From assembly GCA_036507655.1 (NCBI GenBank), contig DATCIS010000015.1, positions 1 to 27,442 of the forward strand: a stretch of DNA of 27,442 nt, read 5' to 3'. The stretch comes from 2-01-FULL-49-22 sp036507655. Lineage in GTDB: Bacteria; Patescibacteriota; Saccharimonadia; Saccharimonadales; UBA10212. The translations under genes and the position numbers were made by a program. The notes beneath the pieces were generated by a model, which had not been told where the DNA came from, searched no databases, and saw only the letters and a program-made list of their open reading frames with translations. Below are positions 6,838 through 13,356 of this stretch, piece by piece; positions within the stretch are counted from its first letter, which is position 1, and every line of letters begins with the position of its first letter.

Positions 6838-7682
6838 AATTCTAGGGCTTGCTTGACGCGGGCGATGGTGTCTTCGGGGTTCAGCTCGTCGGACCATAAA
6901 CCGTGCCAGCCGGCTTTGTCGGCGGCTACCAGGTTCGGGCGGGTATCGTCTATCAGCAAAATCTCTCTGGGTTCGACGGCCGCTAACTCTTGGGCCTTCT
7001 GGTAGATCCGTGGGTCGGGTTTAACCAAACCGACGTTGGAAGAATCGACTACAGCTGCATAGTGAACATCTGGTATGAGCCCTATACGTCGGAGTTCATC
7101 GACCGACCCGGGCATACTATTGGTCAAAATTCCGATCTCATAGTTAGAAGCGACCCAATCAATCAATTCCTTAATTCCAGGTACCGGTTCGACGTTCTCT
7201 AGGTAATATTTGTCCCAAATAAATTCCTCGAGGCCTAGATCTTTGCCAAGGGCCGAATTAAACTCGTCCATCGTTATCTGGCCGCAGTTAATTTGGTCAT
7301 AGTGCCGCCAGAACAGAGTTTCGACCATATCCGTCGGCTGGTTGACGGCCCGGGCAACTTCAGTAAAAGCCTTGTGGAAGAAACGCACAATCGTGCCGTT
7401 CACATCTAAATAGACAAAAGTTACTCCTGACTTGGAGCGTTTTTTGGCAGTCGCCGCCGGCTTGAGCCCACGGGCTTCTAAATCTAATAAATCTTCCACC
7501 GCCGAGCCTGTGGCTTGGGCGATGGCGGCGACCGTGAAAACAGATGGCGAACGAATGGCGCCGCGCTCGATTTTGGCCAAAGTAGAGTAGGAAAGGCCAG
7601 CTTTTTGGCAGAGTTCCTGCTGCGTCATGCCGGCTCTTTTACGAGCTAGCTGGAGTCTCCTGCCGAGCGCCTTTTCATCCAT
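6834..7682 (-). CDS. XRE-family helix-turn-helix fused to HAD hydrolase
   Basis: Residues ~5-65 form an XRE/Cro HTH (RKRAGMTQQELCQKAGLSYS, LAKIERG). A basic linker (PAATAKKRSKS) leads to a HAD domain from residue ~88 to the end. HAD motif II (ILTNSMPG), III (GLVKPDP, K221) and IV (ILLIDDTRPN, D245/D246) are intact. Motif I reads DVNGT: the nucleophile D93 is kept but the +2 acid/base Asp is Asn95, so classical phosphatase turnover may be reduced or the chemistry changed. Fusion suggests a regulator that senses or processes a small phosphorylated or other HAD ligand (inference). An extended -10 lies ~43 bases upstream of the ATG. It ends tail-to-tail with valS. Confidence 0.9.
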   Translation of the reverse strand: MDEKALGRRLQLARKRAGMTQQELCQKAGLSYSTLAKIERGAIRSPSVFTVAAIAQATGSAVEDLLDLEARGLKPAATAKKRSKSGVTFVYLDVNGTIVRFFHKAFTEVARAVNQPTDMVETLFWRHYDQINCGQITMDEFNSALGKDLGLEEFIWDKYYLENVEPVPGIKELIDWVASNYEIGILTNSMPGSVDELRRIGLIPDVHYAAVVDSSNVGLVKPDPRIYQKAQELAAVEPREILLIDDTRPNLVAADKAGWHGLWSDELNPEDTIARVKQALEF

Positions 7683-7718
7683 AATAACGCTTCCCAGAAC
7701 TCCACCTCATATAGCCAT

Positions 7719-7727
7719 ATAATATCA
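7719..7727 (-). promoter_or_regulatory. Extended -10 promoter of the XRE-HAD gene
   Basis: On the minus strand TGaTATTAT, with a predicted leader of about 30 nt. The AT-rich stretch 7728-7807 upstream holds no gene. Confidence 0.45.
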
Positions 7728-7793
7728 GAAAATAGGAATTAGAAACTAGAAAATAGCATTAGATGGCTAGATTTTTACTATTTTAATTTATTT

Positions 7794-7817
7794 CTAATTG
7801 CTGTTTGCTAATTGCTG
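7794..7817. repeat. 10-nt direct repeat at the HIT gene end
   Basis: CTAATTGCTG occurs at 7794-7803 and 7808-7817, four bases apart. The second copy encodes the last residues and stop of the HIT protein. The surrounding AT-rich stretch is made of similar short degenerate words (TTAGAAAC, CTAGAAAA), as in intergenic filler. Confidence 0.6.
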
Positions 7818-8197
7818 AAGCGTAGCTTTTTGGCCATTTGGGACAGTTCGTGGTCGTCGGCCGGCGCCGGTATTTGGCGGTATTCGGCCATATTATTGAA
7901 TGGAAAAACATGGACGTGAGCGTGGTTGTCTACATCGACTCCAACCACTTGGATGCCGACTCTTTTAGGATTCAAAACTTCCTGAATCCGCCGGGCTACC
8001 TTGCGGACAGTTTCCATAAGGGCCTGAAAGTCTTCATCCGATAAATCCCAGATATCAACCTGCTTTTTAGGAACCACCAGGGCGTGGCCGGGTTTTATCG
8101 GTTGGATGTCTAGAAAAGCAAAAGTATTTTCGTCTTCGTAAATTTTAAAAGAGGGAAGCTCGCCCTTGATGATTTTAGTAAAAATAGAATCGGCCAT
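7808..8197 (-). CDS. HIT-family nucleotide hydrolase/transferase
   Basis: Histidine-triad protein of the HinT/Hit branch, 129 aa. The N-terminal SIFTKIIKGELPSFKIYEDE is the classic Hit start, followed by AFLDIQPIKPGHALVVPKK. The active-site triad is HAHVHVFPF (H92, H94, H96). Family members hydrolyse nucleoside phosphoramidates or dinucleotides; the substrate here is unknown. The start codon lies four bases after the stop of a 56-residue membrane protein gene and has no Shine-Dalgarno, so translation is probably coupled. Between motif 1 and the triad is a typical helical segment. Secure as a family call. Confidence 0.93.
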   Translation of the reverse strand: MADSIFTKIIKGELPSFKIYEDENTFAFLDIQPIKPGHALVVPKKQVDIWDLSDEDFQALMETVRKVARRIQEVLNPKRVGIQVVGVDVDNHAHVHVFPFNNMAEYRQIPAPADDHELSQMAKKLRFSN

Positions 8198-8201
8198 TTG
8201 T

Positions 8202-8372
8202 CTAGAAAATAAAACCCAGGATAATCCAAGCCACCAGAAAGATTACAATTCCGCTAATGCCAGCCGCCAAGAAGGAGCGCTGGGTCAGATTGCCGGTGGT
8301 ACGCATAAATTTGTTATAAATCCAAGCAGTGGCGCCAACCGCGAACAAAAACGCAACCAAACCCTTACCCAT
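8202..8372 (-). CDS. Small two-helix membrane protein, 56 aa
   Basis: An ORF below common length cut-offs. It encodes two hydrophobic helices, about residues 3-19 (KGLVAFLFAVGATAWIY) and 38-56 (ending VAWIILGFIF), joined by a short polar loop with two Arg and one Lys; both ends may face the same side. It starts six bases after an extended -10 (TGtTATTAT), so it is probably leaderless, and it ends four bases before the HIT gene. Coupling to a HIT hydrolase hints at a linked role, but no family is recognised. Codon use and clean fit between tRNA-Ser and HIT support it as real. Confidence 0.75.
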   Translation of the reverse strand: MGKGLVAFLFAVGATAWIYNKFMRTTGNLTQRSFLAAGISGIVIFLVAWIILGFIF

Positions 8373-8378
8373 AGCCTA

Positions 8379-8387
8379 ATAATAACA
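8379..8387 (-). promoter_or_regulatory. Extended -10 promoter of the small membrane protein-HIT operon
   Basis: Minus strand TGtTATTAT; the hexamer (8384-8379) ends six bases before the ATG at 8372. It lies directly downstream of the tRNA-Ser gene, within a few bases of its CCA end. Confidence 0.55.
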
Positions 8388-8390
8388 GAA

Positions 8391-8482
8391 TGGCGGAGAG
8401 GGTGGGATTTGAACCCACGGAGGCCTTGCGGCCTCACCACATTTCGAGTGTGGCGCACTAGACCGGACTATGCGACCTCTCC
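8391..8482 (-). tRNA. tRNA-Ser (anticodon CGA)
   Basis: Full cloverleaf: acceptor GGAGAGG/CCTCTCC, anticodon stem CCACA/TGTGG with loop CTCGAAA (anticodon CGA, reads UCG), a long class II variable arm with stem GAGGCC/GGCCTC, T-arm GTGGG TTCAAAT CCCAC, discriminator G and an encoded CCA. The long variable arm and G73 both fit serine. Confidence 0.96.
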
Positions 8483-8509
8483 TTCAACCACAACGCTCGC
8501 GAGTCAATG

Positions 8510-8536
8510 ATTATACTTGCTCGCTAGAAAGGTCAA
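8510..8536 (-). promoter_or_regulatory. Promoter of tRNA-Ser
   Basis: Minus strand TTGACC, 15-bp spacer (short), TATAAT (8515-8510). The -35 lies inside the terminator stem of the upstream gdh unit. Confidence 0.45.
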
Positions 8537-8553
8537 GGTAGTTCCACCTTGAC
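8532..8553 (-). terminator. Hairpin downstream of glutamate dehydrogenase
   Basis: Minus strand GTCAAGGT, six-base loop, ACCTTGAC: a perfect 8-bp stem followed by CTTTC, so only a weak U-tract. Probable terminator for gdh or for the short unit starting near 8578. Confidence 0.45.
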
Positions 8554-8584
8554 GCTTATCGGCCGCTCCTCCTTAACAGAGGTA

Positions 8585-8590
8585 ATTATA
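8585..8590 (-). promoter_or_regulatory. Possible -10 box after gdh
   Basis: Minus strand TATAAT (8590-8585) with no clear -35. Downstream is AAGGAGGA (8574-8567) with no start codon at a usable distance, then the hairpin at 8532-8553. It could make a ~50-nt RNA. Confidence 0.25.
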
Positions 8591-8617
8591 CCGTACTTGT
8601 GAATTTTTTGGCGGTTT

Positions 8618-9820
8618 TTAAGAAGAGGTAAGTCGCTCAATGGCCATCATGAAGGCGGCTTCTTTGTAAGAAACTTTTTTGGCGGAAGCGGTCTTGTAAA
8701 GCTCATTGATGGCAGTTGTCATATACTTTTCCAGCTTATGGTTGACTTTGTCTTCCGGCCAGTGCTCGTCGTTTTTATTTTGCAGCCATTCCAAGTAGCT
8801 GACGATTACGCCGCCAGAGTTAGCTATGATATCCGGCAGAATCAAAATTGCATTAGCAGTTAAGTAATTGTAAGCCGGCTCGGTGATAGGGCCGTTAGCC
8901 ATTTCGACGACGTATGTGGCTTTGACGGCTTTCATATTTGCATCGGTTATAGCGTCTTCCAGGGCGGCGAGCACTAAGATGTCAATGTCAAGGCCGACAA
9001 TTGCTTCGGCTGGCTGGACTTCAGACTCTTTGTAATTGGCGAAACGCTGGCCGGCTTCTTTGAAGCCGGCCAGCTTCTTAGCATCTAGTCCCTCGCGCTT
9101 AATAATTGTGGCGCTCGAATCGCTGGCGGCCACAAACTTCCAATTTGGCTGCGTGTCTTGAGCAACTTGAGCGAAGTGAGCACCCACATTGCCGTAACCC
9201 TGGACAGCAAATGCCAGTTTTTCATCTGATTTTCCGAGGTGTTCCAAAAGCTCAGCCAAAGCTACAACTCCGCCTCGGCCGGTCGCGGCATCGCGGCCTA
9301 AACTACCGCCACGCTCAATGCTCTTCCCGGTGAATGATGCCCGGCTTTTGTCGCCCGTAAGTTTTTCATACTCATCTACCATCCAGTCAATGATGGTCGG
9401 ATTGGTGTTGACATCGGGAGCCGGCATGTCTTTACCCGGCCCGATATGTCGGTGTAAATGTTGGACGTATTTACGGCTAAGCTCCTCCAGTTCAGCCTTG
9501 TTTAATTCCTTCGGATTGACCGCCACCCCGCCTTTAGCGCCGCCGAGGGGTAGACCGACTGCGGCTGTCTTTAGACTCATCAACGTGGCTAAAGCTCTGA
9601 CTTCATTTAAGTCGACTTGCGGGTGGAAACGGACGCCGCCTTTGTATGGGCCCAGTTTATTTTTGTGTTGGATCCTATAAGCCGGAAATTGCTTACCGCT
9701 CTTTAGCTCGATTTCAAACTGATGCTCAGCATCAACTTTAATCAACTCGTCAATTTCTGTATCAGTCAGACCCAGCTTTTTGCCCGCCCGCCGAATCAGA
9801 CTATGCGCCGTCTGAAGCAT
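8618..9820 (-). CDS. gdhA: Glutamate dehydrogenase (Glu/Leu/Phe/Val family)
   Basis: Catalyses reversible oxidative deamination of glutamate to 2-oxoglutarate and ammonia with NAD(P). The N-terminal catalytic domain carries KLGPYKGGVRFHP, LPLGGAKGG (catalytic Lys96) and GKDMPAPDVNTNP. A Rossmann domain follows with VQGYGNVGAHFA. The C-terminal NGPITEPA and LPDIIANSGGVIVSYLEW motifs are as in the hexameric ~400-aa class. The ATG has GGGGAGA upstream and an extended -10 (TGcTATGAT) ~35 bases before it. In a metabolically reduced cell it would link amino-acid use, nitrogen and redox balance (inference). Cofactor preference cannot be read safely. Confidence 0.95.
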   Translation of the reverse strand: MLQTAHSLIRRAGKKLGLTDTEIDELIKVDAEHQFEIELKSGKQFPAYRIQHKNKLGPYKGGVRFHPQVDLNEVRALATLMSLKTAAVGLPLGGAKGGVAVNPKELNKAELEELSRKYVQHLHRHIGPGKDMPAPDVNTNPTIIDWMVDEYEKLTGDKSRASFTGKSIERGGSLGRDAATGRGGVVALAELLEHLGKSDEKLAFAVQGYGNVGAHFAQVAQDTQPNWKFVAASDSSATIIKREGLDAKKLAGFKEAGQRFANYKESEVQPAEAIVGLDIDILVLAALEDAITDANMKAVKATYVVEMANGPITEPAYNYLTANAILILPDIIANSGGVIVSYLEWLQNKNDEHWPEDKVNHKLEKYMTTAINELYKTASAKKVSYKEAAFMMAIERLTSS

Positions 9821-9854
9821 CTATCTCCCCGTTAAACTTCCATAAAGCATTCTA

Positions 9855-9863
9855 ATCATAGCA
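9855..9863 (-). promoter_or_regulatory. Extended -10 promoter of gdhA
   Basis: Minus strand TGcTATGAT, -35 weak. The leader would be ~28 nt and carries a Shine-Dalgarno (GGGGAGA), unlike the leaderless genes. Confidence 0.5.
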
Positions 9864-9955
9864 AAACCAGGCTTTAAAAACTTTTCTTGCATTTGTGAAA
9901 AATTAGGAGTAAATTAATGTTTTGGTTTGTTGAGGAACAAATAACTAACTAAATT

Positions 9956-10225
9956 ATGTCCGAATTCTTAGACAGTCAGAATACACGTCCACCCGAGCAA
10001 GCCGCTGAAAGACAGCCGGTCTCAATTCCTGTTAATCATTTTGAGTTGGCGCGTAGGGGCGTAGCCATTTCCGTAGAAAGTAGGAAGAGACACTCGAGTG
10101 ATAGTAGAAGAGGCATGGATCAAGAAACGGCTGATCGTTACTTATCGATTTTTGCGCGTCTAGGCAATCAATCGGCGAGGCCAAAGCCGCTTGGCGTGAA
10201 CGGCGCCGGCGAAGGCAGCCAATAG
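9956..10225 (+). CDS. Hypothetical small hydrophilic protein, 89 aa
   Basis: Not recognised. Hydrophilic and Ser/Arg-rich with no membrane segment; the C-terminal part (MDQETADRYLSIFARLG) may form a helix. Its last 66 bases overlap the 3' end of the convergent YihY gene. The start lacks a Shine-Dalgarno. Just upstream is an 11-codon ORF (9917-9952) with AGGAG at proper spacing, ending four bases before this ATG, so coupled translation is possible. However, the best promoter (TTGCAT, 17 bp, TAAATT ending 9915) would start transcription after that small ORF begins. Existence is uncertain. Confidence 0.45.
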   Translation: MSEFLDSQNTRPPEQAAERQPVSIPVNHFELARRGVAISVESRKRHSSDSRRGMDQETADRYLSIFARLGNQSARPKPLGVNGAGEGSQ

Positions 10226-11020
10226 CAACACCTGTACCTGCAGGTAAATCCAAAAAAGCAATCCAAATACGATGGCAAAAGTGCCGTAAAGGCTAGTGGC
10301 GCTTTTTAGCTGGTGGGTTACAAGATAACCGCCTATTAACTGCAGAATTTGTACACCAATGGCGGCCGCGATGGCGCTTACTAATAAATCTTTACGGGTT
10401 GGCTCGCGGGAATTAATACTTAAGCTAAACACTAGGTAAAAAACACCAATTAGTGTCAAAAAGCTGATTGTAAAAGGTATCAGACGGTAAATAAAGACAT
10501 CGGTTAGTCCGGCAGCGTAGCTGGATAAAACCGCTGCCAGTACCAGGCCACTGCCGCCAACAAGCACAATCAGTAGGCTATGGATGACGGACAGTGGAAA
10601 AGTTAGTTGTTTTTCTTTGGGCACACTCCAGATTTGATTGAACGTAAGTCGGATGGTAGCTGCGCCGCCTCTGGCGCCGTAAACAGTAACTAGTATTCCA
10701 AACACCAGTGCTAGGCCGCTGCCGGGAAAAACTTTAATACTTTTCTGTATGGTCTCGCCCATAGCCGGGAAGTAGGTATTAATTCCGTCAATGATGCGGT
10801 CTTGGAGCCCTTCAAAACCGCCCAAGAAAAGATGTATGGCCGAGGTCGCCACCAGCAGCAACGGGAATAACGATAAAAAACCGTAATATGTAATCAGTGC
10901 CGCCAGGCGCCCGCCGTCATCATCGTTATACTTCTTGATGACTGCCACCGCAAAAGCTGTTGGTTTAAATCTTTGCTGCAGCCTATCCAGTTTTTTAAGC
11001 GGCCATTTTAGACTTTCCAC
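10160..11020 (-). CDS. YihY/BrkB-family inner-membrane protein
   Basis: 286 aa with six or so membrane helices: ~38-62 (ALITYYGFLSLFPLLLVATS), ~100-120, ~145-168, ~180-202, ~214-236 and ~245-268. The AALITYYGFLSLFPLL segment and the GARGGAATIRLTFNQIW stretch are family hallmarks. The family was once called ribonuclease BN by mistake; its true role is unknown, probably transport. The start is GTG at 11020. A TAAAAT -10 (11033-11028) ends seven bases before it with no Shine-Dalgarno, again a leaderless layout. It diverges from mscL, and its 3' end overlaps a small convergent ORF. Confidence 0.92.
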   Translation of the reverse strand: MESLKWPLKKLDRLQQRFKPTAFAVAVIKKYNDDDGGRLAALITYYGFLSLFPLLLVATSAIHLFLGGFEGLQDRIIDGINTYFPAMGETIQKSIKVFPGSGLALVFGILVTVYGARGGAATIRLTFNQIWSVPKEKQLTFPLSVIHSLLIVLVGGSGLVLAAVLSSYAAGLTDVFIYRLIPFTISFLTLIGVFYLVFSLSINSREPTRKDLLVSAIAAAIGVQILQLIGGYLVTHQLKSATSLYGTFAIVFGLLFWIYLQVQVLLLAAFAGAVHAKRLWPRRLIA

Positions 11021-11080
11021 TGAACGAATTTTAACCTAAAAGGGCGAGTTTAGTTTAGAATTTAGACAGTAGGAGGAAAA

Positions 11081-11491
11081 ATGCTAAGCGAGTTTAGAAA
11101 GTTTATTTTGCGCGGCAACGTGGTGGATTTGGCCGTCGGTATCGTCATCGGCGCGGCCTTCACCAGCGTTGTGAATGCGGTTGTAACGGATGTGATTAAC
11201 CCAATAGTTTCTTTGCTTTACCAAGGCACCGAGTTCTCTAAAGCGTCTTTTAAAATCAGCGACTCGACATTTCTTTACGGTGATTTAATAAACAACCTGA
11301 TTTCATTTTTGATAGTAGCTGCCGTGGTGTTTTTCTTCGTGGTCAAGCCAATCAACAGCCTGACCGAACGATTTTCTCGCAGTAAAGACACTGGTGAAGC
11401 AACGACGCGCAAATGCCCGGAGTGCTTAAGCGAAATTCCTAAAGAAGCCAGCCGTTGTAAATTCTGCTCCGCCAAAATCGACAAAGCCTGA
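11081..11491 (+). CDS. mscL: Large-conductance mechanosensitive channel with zinc ribbon
   Basis: MscL, the homopentameric emergency valve that opens on membrane tension in hypo-osmotic shock. MLSEFRKFILRGNVVDLAVGIVIGAAF is the canonical N-terminal helix and TM1 (~13-38); TM2 is ~70-92 (NNLISFLIVAAVVFFFVV). The C-terminus carries four cysteines, C112-x2-C115 and C126-x2-C129, forming a small zinc ribbon (CPECLSEIP, CKFC), a known variant of the cytoplasmic tail. It has one of the strongest Shine-Dalgarno sequences in the window (TAGGAGG, five bases before ATG). tRNA-Arg follows convergently four bases after the stop. Confidence 0.96.
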   Translation: MLSEFRKFILRGNVVDLAVGIVIGAAFTSVVNAVVTDVINPIVSLLYQGTEFSKASFKISDSTFLYGDLINNLISFLIVAAVVFFFVVKPINSLTERFSRSKDTGEATTRKCPECLSEIPKEASRCKFCSAKIDKA

Positions 11492-11494
11492 TAA

Positions 11495-11569
11495 TGGTGC
11501 CCCCAAGAGGATTCGAACCTCTATCGCCGGCTCCGCAAGCCAGTGTTCTATCCATTAAACTATGGGGAC
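11495..11569 (-). tRNA. tRNA-Arg (anticodon GCG)
   Basis: Cloverleaf: acceptor GTCCCCA/TGGGGGC (one G-T pair), D-arm GTTT/GAAC, anticodon stem CTGGC/GCCGG with loop TTGCGGA (anticodon GCG, reads CGC and CGU), T-arm AGAGG TTCGAAT CCTCT, discriminator A and encoded CCA. Bacteria normally use an ACG anticodon edited to ICG for these codons, so GCG is unusual. Confidence 0.94.
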
Positions 11570-11582
11570 TTTAACAGGGGTT

Positions 11583-11591
11583 ATTTTAGCA
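11583..11591 (-). promoter_or_regulatory. Extended -10 promoter of tRNA-Arg
   Basis: Minus strand TGcTAAAAT, no clear -35. It predicts a pre-tRNA with a very short 5' leader. Confidence 0.45.
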
Positions 11592-11619
11592 CTTTTACAG
11601 ATATAAAGCTACCTGACTC

Positions 11620-11628
11620 TGATATCAT
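11620..11628 (+). promoter_or_regulatory. Extended -10 promoter of the MFS exporter
   Basis: TGaTATCAT; the hexamer ends six bases before the ATG at 11635 and no Shine-Dalgarno is present, so the message is probably leaderless. Confidence 0.55.
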
Positions 11629-11634
11629 AATTCC

Positions 11635-13140
11635 ATGACTGGGCAGCAGAGGCTGGTGCTTTGGGTAGCCATTTTAGCTTCCTTTGTGGCTTTTCTGGAT
11701 ATCGCAGTTGTCAATGTGGCTTTGCCGGCCATTGTGGATGATTTAGGCGGCGGCCTAAGCGCCCAGCAATGGGTAGTCGATGCTTACCTGATAACTTTAG
11801 GTTCGTTGATTTTAATCGCCGGCTCTTTGTCGGACTTATTCGGCCGCAAGAGAGTCCTTTACTACGGTTTAGTAGGTTTCGCGATTACTTCACTGCTTTG
11901 CGCGATTGCGCCGTCGCCGTTTCTGCTGATAGCCGCCCGAGCGCTTCAGGGTGCAGCCGGGGCTTTGCTTGTACCAAGCTCGTTGGCGTTGATTATCTCT
12001 ACCTTCTCCGGCCCGGCTCAAGGCAAGGCTATCGGTACATGGACGGCCTGGACCGGAATTTCATTTATACTCGGACCGCTGCTGGGCGGACTTTTGATAG
12101 ACTACGGCTCCTGGCGGCTAGTATTTGCCATAAATGTGATACCGATCGCCATTACCATGTGGCTGTTAAATAAAATTGTTGCCAAGCACCCACCAGGTGT
12201 CTTAGCCCACGTTGACGTTAGAGGTTCTTTACTATGCGCTTTCGGGCTTGGTAGTTCTGTATATGCCCTAATCGAACAGCCTAAATATGGTTGGGGTAGT
12301 CCCCAGATTTTCATTCCGCTAATCGCCGGAGTAATTATCTTCTCCGCTTTTTTATGGTACGAACGAAGGGTTAAGAACCCGATGCTGCCGCTGAGCCTTT
12401 TCAAAAGACACAACTTCAGTGTTGGCAACATCGCCACTCTGGCAATCTACGCCGGCTTAACTGCGGTCACTTTCTTACTCATTGTCTTTTTGCAGCAGGT
12501 AGGTGGCTACTCGGCGTTAGCTGCCGGTATGTCCTTGGTGCCGGTTACTTTGATTTTGTTTGGATTATCGTCAAAATTCGGTGCCTTAGCCGGTAAATTT
12601 GGACCTCGCTTATTTATGGGTTTGGGACCGATTATCGCTGGTATGGGGTTTTTGCTTCTACTTATGGTTGATGAAGACGTTGATTATTGGCGGCAAATAC
12701 TGCCTGGGATATTGGTTTTTGGATTCGGTTTAGCAATGACGGTGGCGCCGTTGACCGCGGCTATTTTGGGTGATGTTGAAAAGGAGCATGCCGGAATCGC
12801 CTCGGCAGTCAATAATGCTATCGCCAGGGTTGCAGGGTTATTGGCTGTGGCCGCGGTTGGGGCATTAGTGGCAGCCCAGTTCGGAGCCGTGCTGGACGAA
12901 CGGGTTATGAGTCGTAGCTCTGATGAGATTATCCGAAGCGCTGTGGTTGATGCTAAAACCAGACCATTAGACATTAGCGTTCCTCGCCAACTGGCATCAG
13001 ACGGCCAATATAAGTCGGACTTGCGCGCGGCATCAGTCTCGGCGTTTCATAGCGGCGTTCTGACGATGTCAGGGCTTCTATTACTGGGCGGGTTAATCTC
13101 GGCAATTTGGATTCGTAATCCGGTGAGAGCCCCGGCTTAG
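11635..13140 (+). CDS. DHA2-family MFS drug/proton antiporter (14 TM)
   Basis: 501 aa of the major facilitator superfamily, EmrB/QacA (DHA2) type. TM1 contains the hallmark FLDIAVVNVALPAI (residues ~20-33, motif D1). Motif A is GSLSDLFGRKRVLYYG (~62-77). Motif C-like GPLLGGLLIDYGSWRLVFAINV lies around 150-170. About 14 hydrophobic segments follow, with an extra-cytoplasmic loop near residues 420-460 before the last helix. It probably exports amphiphilic toxic compounds by proton exchange; the substrate is not predictable. It is monocistronic, divergent from tRNA-Arg. The start is set by the adjoining -10 box. Confidence 0.93.
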   Translation: MTGQQRLVLWVAILASFVAFLDIAVVNVALPAIVDDLGGGLSAQQWVVDAYLITLGSLILIAGSLSDLFGRKRVLYYGLVGFAITSLLCAIAPSPFLLIAARALQGAAGALLVPSSLALIISTFSGPAQGKAIGTWTAWTGISFILGPLLGGLLIDYGSWRLVFAINVIPIAITMWLLNKIVAKHPPGVLAHVDVRGSLLCAFGLGSSVYALIEQPKYGWGSPQIFIPLIAGVIIFSAFLWYERRVKNPMLPLSLFKRHNFSVGNIATLAIYAGLTAVTFLLIVFLQQVGGYSALAAGMSLVPVTLILFGLSSKFGALAGKFGPRLFMGLGPIIAGMGFLLLLMVDEDVDYWRQILPGILVFGFGLAMTVAPLTAAILGDVEKEHAGIASAVNNAIARVAGLLAVAAVGALVAAQFGAVLDERVMSRSSDEIIRSAVVDAKTRPLDISVPRQLASDGQYKSDLRAASVSAFHSGVLTMSGLLLLGGLISAIWIRNPVRAPA

Positions 13141-13178
13141 GTTTTTCCACAGCCGGAAAACAAAAGCATAATAAAGAT

Positions 13179-13207
13179 TTGCGTTCGTGGCAAATGCGGT
13201 ATATATT
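13179..13207 (+). promoter_or_regulatory. Promoter of the six-codon ORF unit
   Basis: TTGCGT (13179-13184), 17-bp spacer, TATATT (13202-13207). Predicted transcription start near 13214. Confidence 0.55.
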
Positions 13208-13270
13208 TGAACTTAGAATTTAATTCGCAGCACGGCTGTCACCTCGTGAAAGCTGCGAGAAGGAGGACGC

Positions 13271-13291
13271 ATGATTATAGAAGTATTTTAA
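13271..13291 (+). CDS. Six-codon ORF (MIIEVF) with strong ribosome-binding site
   Basis: ATG ATT ATA GAA GTA TTT TAA, four bases after AAGGAGG. The stop codon is two bases from the terminator stem at 13293, so a translating ribosome would cover the hairpin. Translation is plausible from the site quality, but function as a leader peptide is inference. Confidence 0.4.
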   Translation: MIIEVF

Positions 13292-13292
13292 G

Positions 13293-13323
13293 CCACTCTG
13301 AGCTTGTCGAAGAGTGGTTTTTT
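13293..13323 (+). terminator. Intrinsic terminator built on the dispersed repeat
   Basis: CCACTCT (13293-13299) pairs with AGAGTGG (13311-13317), followed by TTTTTT. The loop side holds GAGCTTGTCGA, the same core as the repeat in valS. Confidence 0.8.
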
Positions 13324-13356
13324 GTTTCTATAAACATTAAGCCAGGAGAATGAAAA

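Larger units (their letters stand above)
13214..13323 (+). ncRNA. Short RNA: hairpin, strong Shine-Dalgarno, mini-ORF, terminator
   Basis: A complete ~110-nt unit. TCGCAG/CTGCGA (13225-13230/13253-13258) encloses CACG/CGTG (13231-13234/13245-13248). Two bases later comes AAGGAGG (13260-13266), then a six-codon ORF at 13271, then an intrinsic terminator. It may be a leader with attenuation for the 114-aa gene or an independent small RNA or peptide gene. I recognise no known RNA family. Confidence 0.5.

Noticed and set aside
8166..8510. 114-codon plus-strand frame containing RGWDLNPRRPCGL
   Set aside because: This is the antisense translation of the tRNA-Ser gene, a well-known false protein, and it also overlaps two genes on the other strand.
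8391..11569. Genomic island flanked by tRNA genes
   Set aside because: The DNA between the two tRNAs holds gdhA, yihY and mscL with composition like the surroundings; no integrase or attachment-site duplication is visible.
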